Assembly (NCBI RefSeq): GCF_014648315.1
Contig: NZ_BMQW01000001.1
Location: 682,001 to 746,000, forward strand
Direction: 5' to 3'
DNA: 64,000 nucleotides
DNA from: Shewanella ulleungensis
GTDB lineage: Bacteria > Pseudomonadota > Gammaproteobacteria > Enterobacterales > Shewanellaceae
Shown here piece after piece: positions 46,055 to 55,821 of the stretch; within the stretch, counting starts at the first letter, position 1; each line of letters starts with the position of its first letter. The notes beneath the pieces are model-generated. The model was given only the letters and a program-made list of their open reading frames with translations, searched no databases and was not told the origin of the DNA. The position numbers and the translations under genes are program-made.

Positions 46055-47368
46055 TTATAGAATACGGCGTAATAAAAAGTCAGCTTTTAAACGACGGATA
46101 CGATTCATAACCTTTTTTACCGGTTTAGGGTATTTGTGTAAGGTATCAATCTGGCTGTAGTGAAAAAGTCTTTCGGTGTGCAACAAAATATGTTGCTGTT
46201 CAGCAACAAACGATTCTTTCCAGCTCCCCGACTCATCATGCAATAACAAGCCATTTTCTAAATCTAATGCCCACGCTCTAGGGTTAAGATTAGAACCTGT
46301 GATCAGGTGTTTGCGGTTATCAGCGCTGATGCCTTTTAAGTGAAAGCTGTTAATGCCATCTTTCCACAAATGAATGTTTAGCTGTCCGTTTTCGATTGCC
46401 CATTGCTGACGTTTAGCAAATTTACGCAACGATTGCTCATACATGTATGGCAGAGCGCCAATGGTCGAAAAATCTTGTTCTGGCGGAATATAAAAGTCAT
46501 TAGCCGTTTTGTCGCCTACAACAATATCTATCTTTTTACCCTCGCGCAGATGTTTAGCTAAAGCTCGGCTTAAAATCGCTGGTGGGTTAAAATAAGGCGT
46601 ACAAATAAACAAATGTTGTTTAGCGCCTTCAACTAACTTAATGACAGTGTCGTTTAGTAAATTGTTTTTACGCCCTAGCCCTAATAATGGTGTAACGCGA
46701 TTTCCCACAGTAGTCGTTTTGTATTGATAATGCGCTTGAGACAGTCTGTGTTTAAAGCTTTTAATATCTTGTTTTTCTGGGTTGATTTCGTTTTCTAATG
46801 GTTGAGTCAACACACTAACAGCTGAATCATTGACGATATCTTGCTTGATCATATCTCGCATACTGCGCGCCAACTCGGCACATTCAATAAGGTGATAACG
46901 ATCAAATCGATATTTGTCTTTTTGTTGCAGATAAATATTATTAATACTCGCGCCACTGTATATAACCGCGTCGTCAATAATAAAGCCCTTAAGGTGTAAA
47001 ACCCCCATGAACTCACGCGATTTTACAGGCACGCCAATAATGTCAAATGGATGAGATGCTTCGGCCATCAAATTACGGTACATAATATAATTACCACTGT
47101 CGCCTTTATGACCAATTAAGCCACGACGTGCGCGATGATAATCAACTAATACTTTGATGTCTAAATCTGGTTGGCGCGCTTTAGCGGCTAACAACGCATG
47201 CAACACTTCACGTCCAGCTTCATCGTCTTCAACGTATAAAGCAGCAATGTAAATTGATGATGTTGCCGACGCAATTCTAGCTAATAATGCCTGTTTAAAA
47301 TCTTGGGGGTTTAGTAACCAAGAAACAGCATCAGCTTTTAGCGCAATACCACCTAACTTATCCAGCAA
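46055..47368 (-). CDS. pssA: CDP-diacylglycerol-serine O-phosphatidyltransferase
   Basis: 437 residues from TTG 47368. It belongs to the phospholipase D-type phosphatidylserine synthases and makes phosphatidylserine from CDP-diacylglycerol and serine. The two HKD-type motifs are HLKGFIIDDAVIYSGASINN and HLKGISADNRKHLITGSNLN. FICTPYFNPPAILSRAL and VVGDKTANDFYIPPE match E. coli PssA. TTG is preceded by a perfect AAGGAGG at 5 nt. ATG 47395 or 47398 would add about ten residues but has no SD. It lies near the DTW gene, as in E. coli. Confidence 0.93.
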   Translation of the reverse strand: MLDKLGGIALKADAVSWLLNPQDFKQALLARIASATSSIYIAALYVEDDEAGREVLHALLAAKARQPDLDIKVLVDYHRARRGLIGHKGDSGNYIMYRNLMAEASHPFDIIGVPVKSREFMGVLHLKGFIIDDAVIYSGASINNIYLQQKDKYRFDRYHLIECAELARSMRDMIKQDIVNDSAVSVLTQPLENEINPEKQDIKSFKHRLSQAHYQYKTTTVGNRVTPLLGLGRKNNLLNDTVIKLVEGAKQHLFICTPYFNPPAILSRALAKHLREGKKIDIVVGDKTANDFYIPPEQDFSTIGALPYMYEQSLRKFAKRQQWAIENGQLNIHLWKDGINSFHLKGISADNRKHLITGSNLNPRAWALDLENGLLLHDESGSWKESFVAEQQHILLHTERLFHYSQIDTLHKYPKPVKKVMNRIRRLKADFLLRRIL

Positions 47369-47998
47369 GGCATCCTCCTTAAAATGAGCGCTCATCATAG
47401 CTGATGAGCAAAATAACAAACTTCACGGCCTATGGTTATGGTTATGTGGGCGGTGATATTTCTACACTGTGTGCGTTAATTAAATAAAGCAGTAGCAATT
47501 TCTCTGTGTGATATTATCTCTGTTTTATCTAACCACGATAAGACGTCTATCATAAGCTAAAGCGCGGTTTATTTTCAGTCTCATTGGCCGTAATAGCGAC
47601 ATAACACAAGTAAAATATGTTTTTGCCGCGTAATTTAGCTGATAGAAATTACCGACTAACAAGGTGATGAGCAAGATGTTTCTTACTTTAGAGCGGTTTT
47701 AATGGCTTTCATTGGCCAAAAAAAACACAACAGAGTTAAATAATTACCAATCTGCTGACTAACTGCGCAGCGGTATTCGCTTGCAACATGCCCTTTGCCA
47801 TTCAAAATAAGGCATTTAGCTAGCTAACACAGAAAGATAAACACCAATTGAATTAATTGACGTAGAGCGTGCATATGTTTGCAATATATTTAGCCTGTTA
47901 GTGTAATAGTCGTATCAGCGAATAATTTGTTACGCTAAAATAGGTAAACATTGTAAAGCATTGATCATAATCGCACGTTGACTAAGTTGTAGGCCTAT
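47369..47998. other. pssA-dacB intergenic region
   Basis: 630 bp, AT-rich, with no gene I could support on either strand. It must contain divergent pssA and dacB promoters. No repeat or hairpin stands out. Confidence 0.5.
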
Positions 47999-49642
47999 AT
48001 GTATTTACCGTTTTTAACGGCGTTATCCCAAAACAAACCGCAACAGCCTAGTATTAAGCGTATTTGGACTGCTTTTGCCAGTTTAAGTGTTATGGCGCAT
48101 GTTGTTGTGGCACCGGTTGCTAATGCAGAAATAACCGTACCGCAGCACTTCGCCACTGAAACATCATTAGCCTCTGATGAACCAGCCCCCAACCCCACGA
48201 CACAATACTTAGATAGCATGTTGCAGTTACTTAAACCGGCATACTCGCAACTCGGCATTAGCGTGTGGGACATGACGACCCAACAAGCGGTATTTACTTA
48301 CAATAACCAATCATTAATGCAGCCCGCCAGTATTCAAAAATTACTCACGGCTTTAGCTGCAACAAAGCAGTTAGGCCAGGGGTTTTACTATGAAACGCAA
48401 CTAAGCACTTATAGTAAAAATCCTATTAATAGACAACAGGTCAATAATGGCATTTACCAGGGTGATATTTACATCGAGTTTAGTGGCGACCCCACGTTAA
48501 CCTACCAAGATCTTCAGCAATTACTTACCTCACTAAAACAATTGGGCATTCGTAAAATTGACGGTCAAGTCGTATTAGTCAGTGAGCAAGATAGCCAATT
48601 ACAAGCTCCAGGCTGGGTGTGGGACGATTTAGGCATTTGTTACGCGGCACCAATATCACCGTTTATTATCGATAAAAATTGTGTCTATGGACGTTTATCA
48701 ACTACAGGCTACGACAAAACAGCCAGTATTAACATGATGGGAAAACGTCCAATTAACATCACTAACGATGCTTACTTTGTGAATCCGGTTGCTGCCAAAT
48801 CACAATATAAGGCTGCGCCAACAGGCTCGGTTTATACTCAAGCCAATAGCCAGCCTGCTTGCATGCTGACACTGAGTCGCTTTGACAATAATCGTTACCA
48901 TCTTACAGGGTGTCACGTTGGAGCTAAATCATTGCCGCTAGCGATCGCCATTACTGATCCTGCGCTTTATGCCCAACACATCGTGGCAAAACAATTGAAG
49001 GCCTTAGGCATACAGCATAACGCACCTATGGTATTGAGTCGCGCGCAGCTCACACCTACACACGGTCAGCGGCGATTAATTGCCAGTCATCACTCTGCCC
49101 CGTTAACTGATTTGTTATCAACCATGCTATTAAAGTCCGATAATTTAATTGCAGACAGTTTATTAAAAAAAGTCGGTGAAGTTTATTTTCAAGCACCAAG
49201 TGACTTTGCTCGCAGTAGCCAAGCCATGAAAGCGATTCTGTATTCTCTAGGGATTGATTTGGCCGATGCCAATTTAGCTGACGGTTCTGGATTGTCTCGT
49301 TATAACTTACTCAGTGCAGAACAAGTACTCAGTGTACTTACTACGGTTTATCGAATGCCTGAATACCACTTTTTACTCGATACCCTGCCTGAATCAGGTG
49401 TCAGTGGCACCTTGCGCTATAAACGCTACTTTAATAAATCACCGTTAAAAAATCATGTATTTGCCAAAACTGGCAGCATGTTAGGCGTAGCTAATCTAGC
49501 CGGTAGAGTCAAGGCCAGCAACGGCCATGATTACTTGTTTGTGCTCATCGAAAATGGCTTAAGCCCACAAATTAAAAAACAACAAAAAGCGCCTTTTTCG
49601 GCCGTTTTTTTACAAACAATGTTGGATGTGCCAATCAACTAA
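47999..49642 (+). CDS. dacB: D-alanyl-D-alanine carboxypeptidase/endopeptidase PBP4
   Basis: 547 residues. A signal peptide (WTAFASLSVMAHVVVAPVANA) directs export. The serine peptidase triad is present: PASIQKLLTAL (SxxK), KSDNLIADS (SxN) and VFAKTGSMLG (KTG). The large domain inserted between SxxK and SxN is typical of class C PBP4. It trims and cleaves peptidoglycan cross-links. ATG 47999 lacks a clear SD; a start further downstream would cut the signal peptide. Confidence 0.92.
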   Translation: MYLPFLTALSQNKPQQPSIKRIWTAFASLSVMAHVVVAPVANAEITVPQHFATETSLASDEPAPNPTTQYLDSMLQLLKPAYSQLGISVWDMTTQQAVFTYNNQSLMQPASIQKLLTALAATKQLGQGFYYETQLSTYSKNPINRQQVNNGIYQGDIYIEFSGDPTLTYQDLQQLLTSLKQLGIRKIDGQVVLVSEQDSQLQAPGWVWDDLGICYAAPISPFIIDKNCVYGRLSTTGYDKTASINMMGKRPINITNDAYFVNPVAAKSQYKAAPTGSVYTQANSQPACMLTLSRFDNNRYHLTGCHVGAKSLPLAIAITDPALYAQHIVAKQLKALGIQHNAPMVLSRAQLTPTHGQRRLIASHHSAPLTDLLSTMLLKSDNLIADSLLKKVGEVYFQAPSDFARSSQAMKAILYSLGIDLADANLADGSGLSRYNLLSAEQVLSVLTTVYRMPEYHFLLDTLPESGVSGTLRYKRYFNKSPLKNHVFAKTGSMLGVANLAGRVKASNGHDYLFVLIENGLSPQIKKQQKAPFSAVFLQTMLDVPIN

Positions 49643-49773
49643 TCGGCGTTAACATTCAAGCCGCTGGCACAATAAAAACTCAATAATTTCAATCTAACAC
49701 TGACAGATATAGACTGTTACGATAACATTGTTGACAGGCAGTAAACGTTAGTTGTAAATCGTGTGGAGATATT

Positions 49774-51186
49774 ATGGATAAGCAAGTCAGTTCACGTGGC
49801 ACCAAAGAAAAAGCACTTCGTCTCAATTTAGATGAAAAGAAATACGGCACGATTGTTGAAATTGGCGCAGGCCAAGAAGTGGCACGTAACTTCTTTGTAG
49901 CGGGTGCGGCAGCCGGAACGATCGCTAAAACGATGTCTGCATACGATATGAAGTTCTCTGATGCGATTTACGGTGTGCAAGAAGATGGCCGTTATGTCAG
50001 TAAAGCTCGTGTATTGGCCATGATGGAGCAAGAATTCGATCTTGTTGTCGATCGTGTCGGCGGCGTTCGTTCTAAATCATCACGGTATTTTAGTTATGCA
50101 ACCACCGTGGCCGCTAAAAGCTTTAATCGTAAAAACGAATGCCATGCTTGGTGTGGTGTTCGCATTCAAATGTACCCAGGTGCAGAACCATCAAACATTA
50201 TTGTTCATGTGCGCATGTTTGACGATACCGCTGAAGCTCAGCAACAAGCGCTAGGTATTTTGGGTGTAAACCTCATTTATGCCAGTTACTACTATTTTGA
50301 AGACCCAAAAATGATTATCGACTCGTTAACCGATAACATGAAAGCCAATCGAATTGAAATTGATTGTATCGACTTTCAAGGGCCTTACTTTGAAGATGTT
50401 GATAATCAAGCTAAAAACATCCACCTTATTCGTAGTTGGAAAACTCGTGCGATTATGTTTAAAGCTGACGGCAGCGTTGCTGTACCGGCTGACATGTTGT
50501 ACAAAAAGAATGTATTAACCATTCGTGGCTCGTTTAAGCCCATCACTAAACTCAATGTTGATATGATTGAGCAAGGTTATAAAGCCTTTTCGACACAAGA
50601 AGGCATTACCGATAAAAATACCGTGTTAATTGCAGAGATATCGCTCAATGACCTTCACGGCAAAGATGCCAATATGTCTGAAAAAGACATAATGGAACGC
50701 GTTAAGTTACTTAATTTATTAGGCTATAACGTGATGATATCGGATTATACTCGTTACTTCTCATTGCGCGCTTATTTCCGTCAATACACTCAATTGCAAA
50801 TAGGAATTGTGGTGGGAATCGTCAATATTAAACAAATTTTCGACGAAGAATATTATCGTGGTATGGAAGGCGGTATTCTTGAAGCCTTTGGCAAGTTATT
50901 CCCAGATAACACTCGTTTATTTGTGTATCCTGAACGCGATGGCAAAGGTGAAGTAAACGATTTAAACACTCTTAGTGTGCCAAACAATCTGCGTTACTTA
51001 TTCCGCCATGTTCTCGATAATGGTTTTATTACCAGTATTGAATCAAGTAACCCAGAATTATTTAATATCTTTTCTAGAGAAATTTTACAACAAATCTGTC
51101 GTGGCCAAGGTGAATGGGTTGATGCCGTTCCTGATGCCGTAGCTAAAGCCATTATGGAACAAAAGCTATTTGGATACAGAGGGTAA
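49774..51186 (+). CDS. conserved protein of unknown function, ~470 residues
   Basis: 470 residues, not assigned to a function. It is soluble with no signal or membrane helix. The N-terminal block (YGTIVEIGAGQEVARNFFVAGAAAGTIAKTMSAYDM) is glycine-rich and distinctive, and I recall it as widely conserved with unreliable names in databases. Lysines and aromatic residues are plentiful, as is a central basic block (NIHLIRSWKTRAIMFKADG). GGAG lies upstream of ATG 49774. A strong terminator follows, so it is probably monocistronic. Confidence 0.85.
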   Translation: MDKQVSSRGTKEKALRLNLDEKKYGTIVEIGAGQEVARNFFVAGAAAGTIAKTMSAYDMKFSDAIYGVQEDGRYVSKARVLAMMEQEFDLVVDRVGGVRSKSSRYFSYATTVAAKSFNRKNECHAWCGVRIQMYPGAEPSNIIVHVRMFDDTAEAQQQALGILGVNLIYASYYYFEDPKMIIDSLTDNMKANRIEIDCIDFQGPYFEDVDNQAKNIHLIRSWKTRAIMFKADGSVAVPADMLYKKNVLTIRGSFKPITKLNVDMIEQGYKAFSTQEGITDKNTVLIAEISLNDLHGKDANMSEKDIMERVKLLNLLGYNVMISDYTRYFSLRAYFRQYTQLQIGIVVGIVNIKQIFDEEYYRGMEGGILEAFGKLFPDNTRLFVYPERDGKGEVNDLNTLSVPNNLRYLFRHVLDNGFITSIESSNPELFNIFSREILQQICRGQGEWVDAVPDAVAKAIMEQKLFGYRG

Positions 51187-51216
51187 ACCTCGCTATCGAT
51201 TAGCCGTTAACAGCAT

Positions 51217-51255
51217 AAAATGCGGTAATATCAGTGATGATATTACCGCATTTTT
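51217..51255 (+). terminator. intrinsic terminator after the unknown 470-residue gene
   Basis: A 13-bp perfect stem (51221-51233 with 51238-51250), extended by A-T pairs, with a 4-nt loop and a T5 tail. The rest of the gap to 51523 holds no recognised gene. Confidence 0.9.
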
Positions 51256-51523
51256 ATATTGTAAAAACGTCAAATAAAGCACAAAACCAAATATTACACT
51301 ATGGTTATATTATCGCTTTGGTAGCGTTTGATTGAAAAACTTAATCACACTTGACTGGCTGGAGTATTAAGTTACGTCGAATGGACTCAATACACCGTAA
51401 ACTGATTTAATCCCGTCTTATGATTACACGCTATAGTCAATACTCTTAACTCGAATAAGACGTTGTTCTTTTGTTGAGTATATGCAGCTCTTCCACCCAG
51501 TTCATTGACACAGGAAATGACGA

Positions 51524-53113
51524 TTGTTACAGATATTAGCTTTGTTAATGCTTGTATTAGGGATCGGGTTATTAGTTTACAGCTTACGAGCAGTAACTGA
51601 TATTTGCCATAAAGACACCAGCCTAGGATGGCGAATACTTCGCGCACTCATTGTCTTTTTTATAATGGGATATCTCGGCGTATTTTATTATTTGAGTGAT
51701 CGTAATCAGGTCGCACCTCCAGATATTATTTTTTGCGTAATAATGCTCTTTGGTGGGGGCTTTGTAGTATTAGTGACTCGCCTTAGCTTGCTCAGTTTGC
51801 TTAAAGTTGAAAAGCTAGTCATAAGTGAGCGTAATATTGCCCTACACGACAGCCTAACAGGCCTACCTAATCGCAAATACCTTATGGACTCGTTAACCTA
51901 CCACGTCGCTGAAGCTAAACCATTTAGCTTATTATTAATTGATTTAAATCGCTTTAAACAAGTAAATGATGCACTAGGGCATTATTATGGCGACTTATTA
52001 TTAATCGAGGTGGGGAAAAGTATCCAAGACCACCTTCCCCGTTCGGCACAGCTGTTCAGATTAGGTGGCGATGAATTTGCTGTCGTTGACACTCAAGTTG
52101 ACCCTTCATTAATCGTTGGTACCATTAACACCGTTCATTTAGCACTCGAGAATAGCTTTTCTATTGAAACATATGACTTACTCGTTGGTGCCAGTGTGGG
52201 TGTAAGCCATTATCCAAGCCAAGCTTCAGAAATCGGTCAGTTACTGCAACAAGCTGACATTGCCATGTATTCCAGTAAAAGCCTATCCGCCCCATTTTGT
52301 CTTTATAACCAAAGCCTGAATAATAATGCAGTTGAAAAGGTCAACATCAGTGCCTTATTAAAACAAGCCATTGAATTACAAGAGTTTGAATTATGGTATC
52401 AACCGATTGTTAAATTGGACAACCAGCAATTTTATGGCGTGGAAGCGTTGATAAGATGGCCTAGACCTGATGACAGTTATTTTTGTCCAAGCCTATTTAT
52501 TCCCATTGCAGAGCAAACTACGTTAATTAATCAGATTACAACCTGGGTAATGCAGCAAGTTGCTAAAGACATGCTTTATTTTGATTCGTTAGGTTTAGCC
52601 TTGTGTATTCACATTAATTTGTCAGCTAAGGATTTACATGACACAAAACTTGTTAACAAAGCATCCACGCTAATCAAAAACAACCACACATCACAAAAAG
52701 TGATGTTCGAAATAACTGAAAGTGCAATGATGATAGATGCTGAGCAAGCTAAGCAGACTATGAATTATATTGCCAAATTTGGTGGAAAATTCAGTATTGA
52801 TGATTTTGGTACAGGCTTTTCTTCTCTTGAGATGTTGCGCGATTTACCCATTCAACAAATTAAGATTGATCGGTCGTTTATCAACAATATTCATCATCAG
52901 GATGCCGATCTTGCCATTGTAAAATCAGTGATTTATTTGGCTAAACATTTAGCATGTAGCGTGGTTGCTGAAGGCATAGAACACCCTGACACCGCAGATT
53001 TAATACAATCATTAGGATGCGATTTAGCCCAGGGCTATTTTTTTGGCAAACCTATGCCAAAAGACTCAGTAGGTCAATTATTGCATCAACCTATTCGCTC
53101 ATCGGTCAATTAA
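51524..53113 (+). CDS. membrane GGDEF-EAL cyclic di-GMP protein
   Basis: 529 residues from TTG 51524, with AGGAA 7 nt upstream. About three N-terminal membrane helices (LALLMLVLGIGLLVYSL, RALIVFFIMGYLGVFYYL, IIFCVIMLFGGGFVVLV) lead into a GGDEF domain (FRLGGDEFAVV, intact) and an EAL domain. The EAL catalytic residues are present: EALIRW, HINLSA, FEITES, IDDFGTGFSSL, IKIDRSF, VAEGIEH and QGYFFGKP. It may therefore make or degrade cyclic di-GMP. No dedicated sensor domain is seen. Confidence 0.92.
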   Translation: MLQILALLMLVLGIGLLVYSLRAVTDICHKDTSLGWRILRALIVFFIMGYLGVFYYLSDRNQVAPPDIIFCVIMLFGGGFVVLVTRLSLLSLLKVEKLVISERNIALHDSLTGLPNRKYLMDSLTYHVAEAKPFSLLLIDLNRFKQVNDALGHYYGDLLLIEVGKSIQDHLPRSAQLFRLGGDEFAVVDTQVDPSLIVGTINTVHLALENSFSIETYDLLVGASVGVSHYPSQASEIGQLLQQADIAMYSSKSLSAPFCLYNQSLNNNAVEKVNISALLKQAIELQEFELWYQPIVKLDNQQFYGVEALIRWPRPDDSYFCPSLFIPIAEQTTLINQITTWVMQQVAKDMLYFDSLGLALCIHINLSAKDLHDTKLVNKASTLIKNNHTSQKVMFEITESAMMIDAEQAKQTMNYIAKFGGKFSIDDFGTGFSSLEMLRDLPIQQIKIDRSFINNIHHQDADLAIVKSVIYLAKHLACSVVAEGIEHPDTADLIQSLGCDLAQGYFFGKPMPKDSVGQLLHQPIRSSVN

Positions 53114-53219
53114 CGCTTTATCACATTTATTTAGCCGTTGATAAGCACAGTCATGCTCAAAGTTATCTCGGTTAATAAATAACACGTTAATCTGTAAATG
53201 AACATTTTGCGATTGCTTA

Positions 53220-53240
53220 TGTAAATGCATGTCATTTACA
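53220..53240. promoter_or_regulatory. 21-bp palindrome upstream of the receptor operon
   Basis: TGTAAATG (53220-53227) and CATTTACA (53233-53240) form an inverted repeat with a 5-bp centre. It lies 30 bp upstream of the small membrane protein start, where a repressor or activator could bind. It does not match the Fur consensus. The spacing is 3 bp longer than a TyrR box. Confidence 0.5.
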
Positions 53241-53269
53241 ATCGCCCTGATAAAAACAGGGGACCAGCA

Positions 53270-53563
53270 TTGGCGCAATACAAAGACAACAAGCAATTTT
53301 TAATACTGTGGCTCATTGCCATGGTTATTTTGCTGTCTGTCGCTTCATCGGTCCATAGCATTACTCACATTGAAGACACAGCAAAACAACACAATGTTCA
53401 TTGCTCGTCGTTACATCAACTCCAAAATGTGGTCACCTCTACGCCTTACATTGTACCTGTTATGGTGCAATCTTATGCGCGTCAGCAATTCCGATTAATT
53501 TCATTTGCCTCCCAATTTACGCGTTATTTTAATACCCGCGCACCACCACAAACAGTCGAATAA
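53270..53563 (+). CDS. small secreted or membrane protein of unknown function
   Basis: 97 residues from TTG 53270, with CAGGGGA 6 nt upstream; an earlier in-frame ATG (53225) lies in the palindrome. One hydrophobic segment (FLILWLIAMVILLSVASSVHS) near the N-terminus looks like a signal or anchor. The rest contains several His residues (HSITHIED, HNVHCSSLHQ) and one Cys, which might bind metal. It is the first gene of a probable operon with the outer-membrane receptor. Confidence 0.65.
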   Translation: MAQYKDNKQFLILWLIAMVILLSVASSVHSITHIEDTAKQHNVHCSSLHQLQNVVTSTPYIVPVMVQSYARQQFRLISFASQFTRYFNTRAPPQTVE

Positions 53564-53658
53564 ATTATTTCACTTATCTATTAGCTTAACGAATACCGCG
53601 GCATAAGTGCTACGTATTTGTTATGGCCAAATTTTGTTTGCTGTTTGTCGGAGAGACA

Positions 53659-55821
53659 ATGAAAACCTTATTAAAACCAAAACTTTATTCAATAGGGGCT
53701 TACACCCTATTATCTGTTAGCGTCAATATCATGGCCGTTGAACAAGAGTTAACACCAGAAATCACTCACACTAAACCATTGTTACAAAACAACGATGAAA
53801 TAGAACGGATCACAATTCACTATCGTCAAGCATATCGTGGAAATGTCGCTAGTAGTGAACTACCACAAGCCATCACACTGTTAGATAACACGTTAATACA
53901 AGACACTGGTATAACTCGCTTTCAGGATTTATTAGATTTTTCATCGAGTATCGCCAGACAAAATAATGGAGGTGGACTATGGGACAGCTTTTCATTACGC
54001 GGTTTTCCTGGGAACGAGAATATTCCGTCAGGCTACTTAATTAATGGCTTTAATGGTGGGAGGTCATTTAGTGGCCATCGAGATTTATCCAATGTTGAAT
54101 ATGTTGAGATTTTAAAAGGACCTGGTTCTGCACTTTATGGCCGTTCAGAGCCAGGTGGCACCATCAATATTATTACCAAAAAGCCTCAATATGAAACCAG
54201 TGGTTACATTAAGGCATCTGCTGCCAGCGAAGACCAATATAGAGTTGAAGGTGATTTTACTACAGGGCTTAGCGAAACCATTGCTTTTAGGGTTAACGGT
54301 GCATGGCAAGATTATGACAGCTTTAGAGATGAGGTATTTAGCAATAAAAAAGTAATCTCACCTTCAATACGTTGGCAAATCGATAAGGAGAGTTCATTAC
54401 TTTATGAGGTGGAATACCTTAAACAAGAGCAGCTATTTGACCGGGGGATTGTAGTCATTAACAATGATATCAATACGGTACCGCTATCACGTTATTTAGG
54501 TAACCCTAATGACGGCGCCACCGTTATTGAAGCTAAAAGTCACCAGCTAACCTATGATAAACAATTAACTCAGCAATGGTCTTTATCTACAGGCTATGCC
54601 TACCGAGACTCTAGCCTTTCAGGGTTTTCATCTGATGCTGAACTAGCACAAAGCAGACAATCCTTATATGACGATGGCGAGACACTCACTCGTCAACACA
54701 GATATCGCGACTATAGCTCCGTCGACAACGCCGTACGTTTTGAACTCAGTAGTAGCCTGATGACAGGAGTATTGCAGCATAATTTATTATTGGGTATTGA
54801 CGCCTATGACTATGAATTAAATACGGCTATGTCACGTTATCGTGGCAGTAAAGGTGCTTATTCAATCAATATATATCAACCTATTTATAGCGACGAGCAA
54901 CCTGAAGTCAGCCTTTTATACAAAAATAAAGAGCAGCAACAAGCTTGGGGTAGTTATGTTCAAGATCAAATTGATGTAACCGAACAGTGGAAAGTCCAAT
55001 TAGGCCTGAGAATAGATTCCTATAAACAAGAAATTTCCGACGATGTAAGTCAAGGTTCATCCTCACAATCGGACCAACGCCTAAGCCCTAAAATAGGTGT
55101 AGTGTATGTGTATTCAGACCAACTGAGTGTCTACTCAGTTTATTCTGAAGGGTATCTACCATTGTCTGGAACAGATTATGCGGGCAATGCTTTTGCACCT
55201 GAAGAAAGTAAATCTATTGAGTTAGGAGTAAAGTTTGATACTCAATGGTTAGCGCAAATGCCTATCAATGGCACCATTGCTATTTTTGATGCCAAAAAGA
55301 ATAATATTTTAACTTCAGATCCAATCAACACGGGTTATTCAGCGACATTAGGTGCTGCGAAAAGCACTGGAGTTGAAATTGATCTTAATGCCGAAATTAC
55401 CGAGGGGCTATCAGCGAGTCTCTCTTATGCCTATCTTGATACACGAACCGTTAACGAGGCTATTAATCCTGATTGGGGTGTACTTGTCAGTGCCGGTAGT
55501 CGTTTGGTTAATGTACCGAAAAATACTGCGAGTATTATTGTTAAACAAGACTTATCAGATGTAAATATTGATGGGCATCTTGGTATTAACTGGCGCTTCG
55601 TTGACTCAAGACTTGGAGATACTGTTGATCCTGATTTCCAATTAGCCTCATATCAATTAGTGGGGCTGTTTGTTAACACACGCATTAATAACAACATTAA
55701 GCTTGGTTTGTCTGTCGACAACCTTTTTAATGAGCAATATATTGCTAACAGCTATTCGGCATTATGGGCTTTTCCTGGTGAGCCACGCAGTGTCAAAGTG
55801 AGTGTAGCTTATGAATTCTAA
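53659..55821 (+). CDS. TonB-dependent outer-membrane siderophore-type receptor
   Basis: 720 residues. The signal peptide ends near NIMA. A TonB-box-like EIERITI (about 40) is followed by the plug domain (LPQAITLLDNTLIQDTGITRFQDLLDF, SLRGFPGNENIPSGYLINGF, VEYVEILKGPGSALYGRSEPGGTINIITKKP). A 22-strand barrel ends with the Phe of VSVAYEF. The plug is that of FhuE/FpvA-type ferric-siderophore receptors. ATG 53659 has GGAG 5 nt upstream. The next gene overlaps by 11 nt. Confidence 0.92.
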   Translation: MKTLLKPKLYSIGAYTLLSVSVNIMAVEQELTPEITHTKPLLQNNDEIERITIHYRQAYRGNVASSELPQAITLLDNTLIQDTGITRFQDLLDFSSSIARQNNGGGLWDSFSLRGFPGNENIPSGYLINGFNGGRSFSGHRDLSNVEYVEILKGPGSALYGRSEPGGTINIITKKPQYETSGYIKASAASEDQYRVEGDFTTGLSETIAFRVNGAWQDYDSFRDEVFSNKKVISPSIRWQIDKESSLLYEVEYLKQEQLFDRGIVVINNDINTVPLSRYLGNPNDGATVIEAKSHQLTYDKQLTQQWSLSTGYAYRDSSLSGFSSDAELAQSRQSLYDDGETLTRQHRYRDYSSVDNAVRFELSSSLMTGVLQHNLLLGIDAYDYELNTAMSRYRGSKGAYSINIYQPIYSDEQPEVSLLYKNKEQQQAWGSYVQDQIDVTEQWKVQLGLRIDSYKQEISDDVSQGSSSQSDQRLSPKIGVVYVYSDQLSVYSVYSEGYLPLSGTDYAGNAFAPEESKSIELGVKFDTQWLAQMPINGTIAIFDAKKNNILTSDPINTGYSATLGAAKSTGVEIDLNAEITEGLSASLSYAYLDTRTVNEAINPDWGVLVSAGSRLVNVPKNTASIIVKQDLSDVNIDGHLGINWRFVDSRLGDTVDPDFQLASYQLVGLFVNTRINNNIKLGLSVDNLFNEQYIANSYSALWAFPGEPRSVKVSVAYEF

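Noticed and set aside
53220-53240. TyrR box
   Set aside because: TyrR needs TGTAAA-N6-TTTACA; the spacing here is nine.
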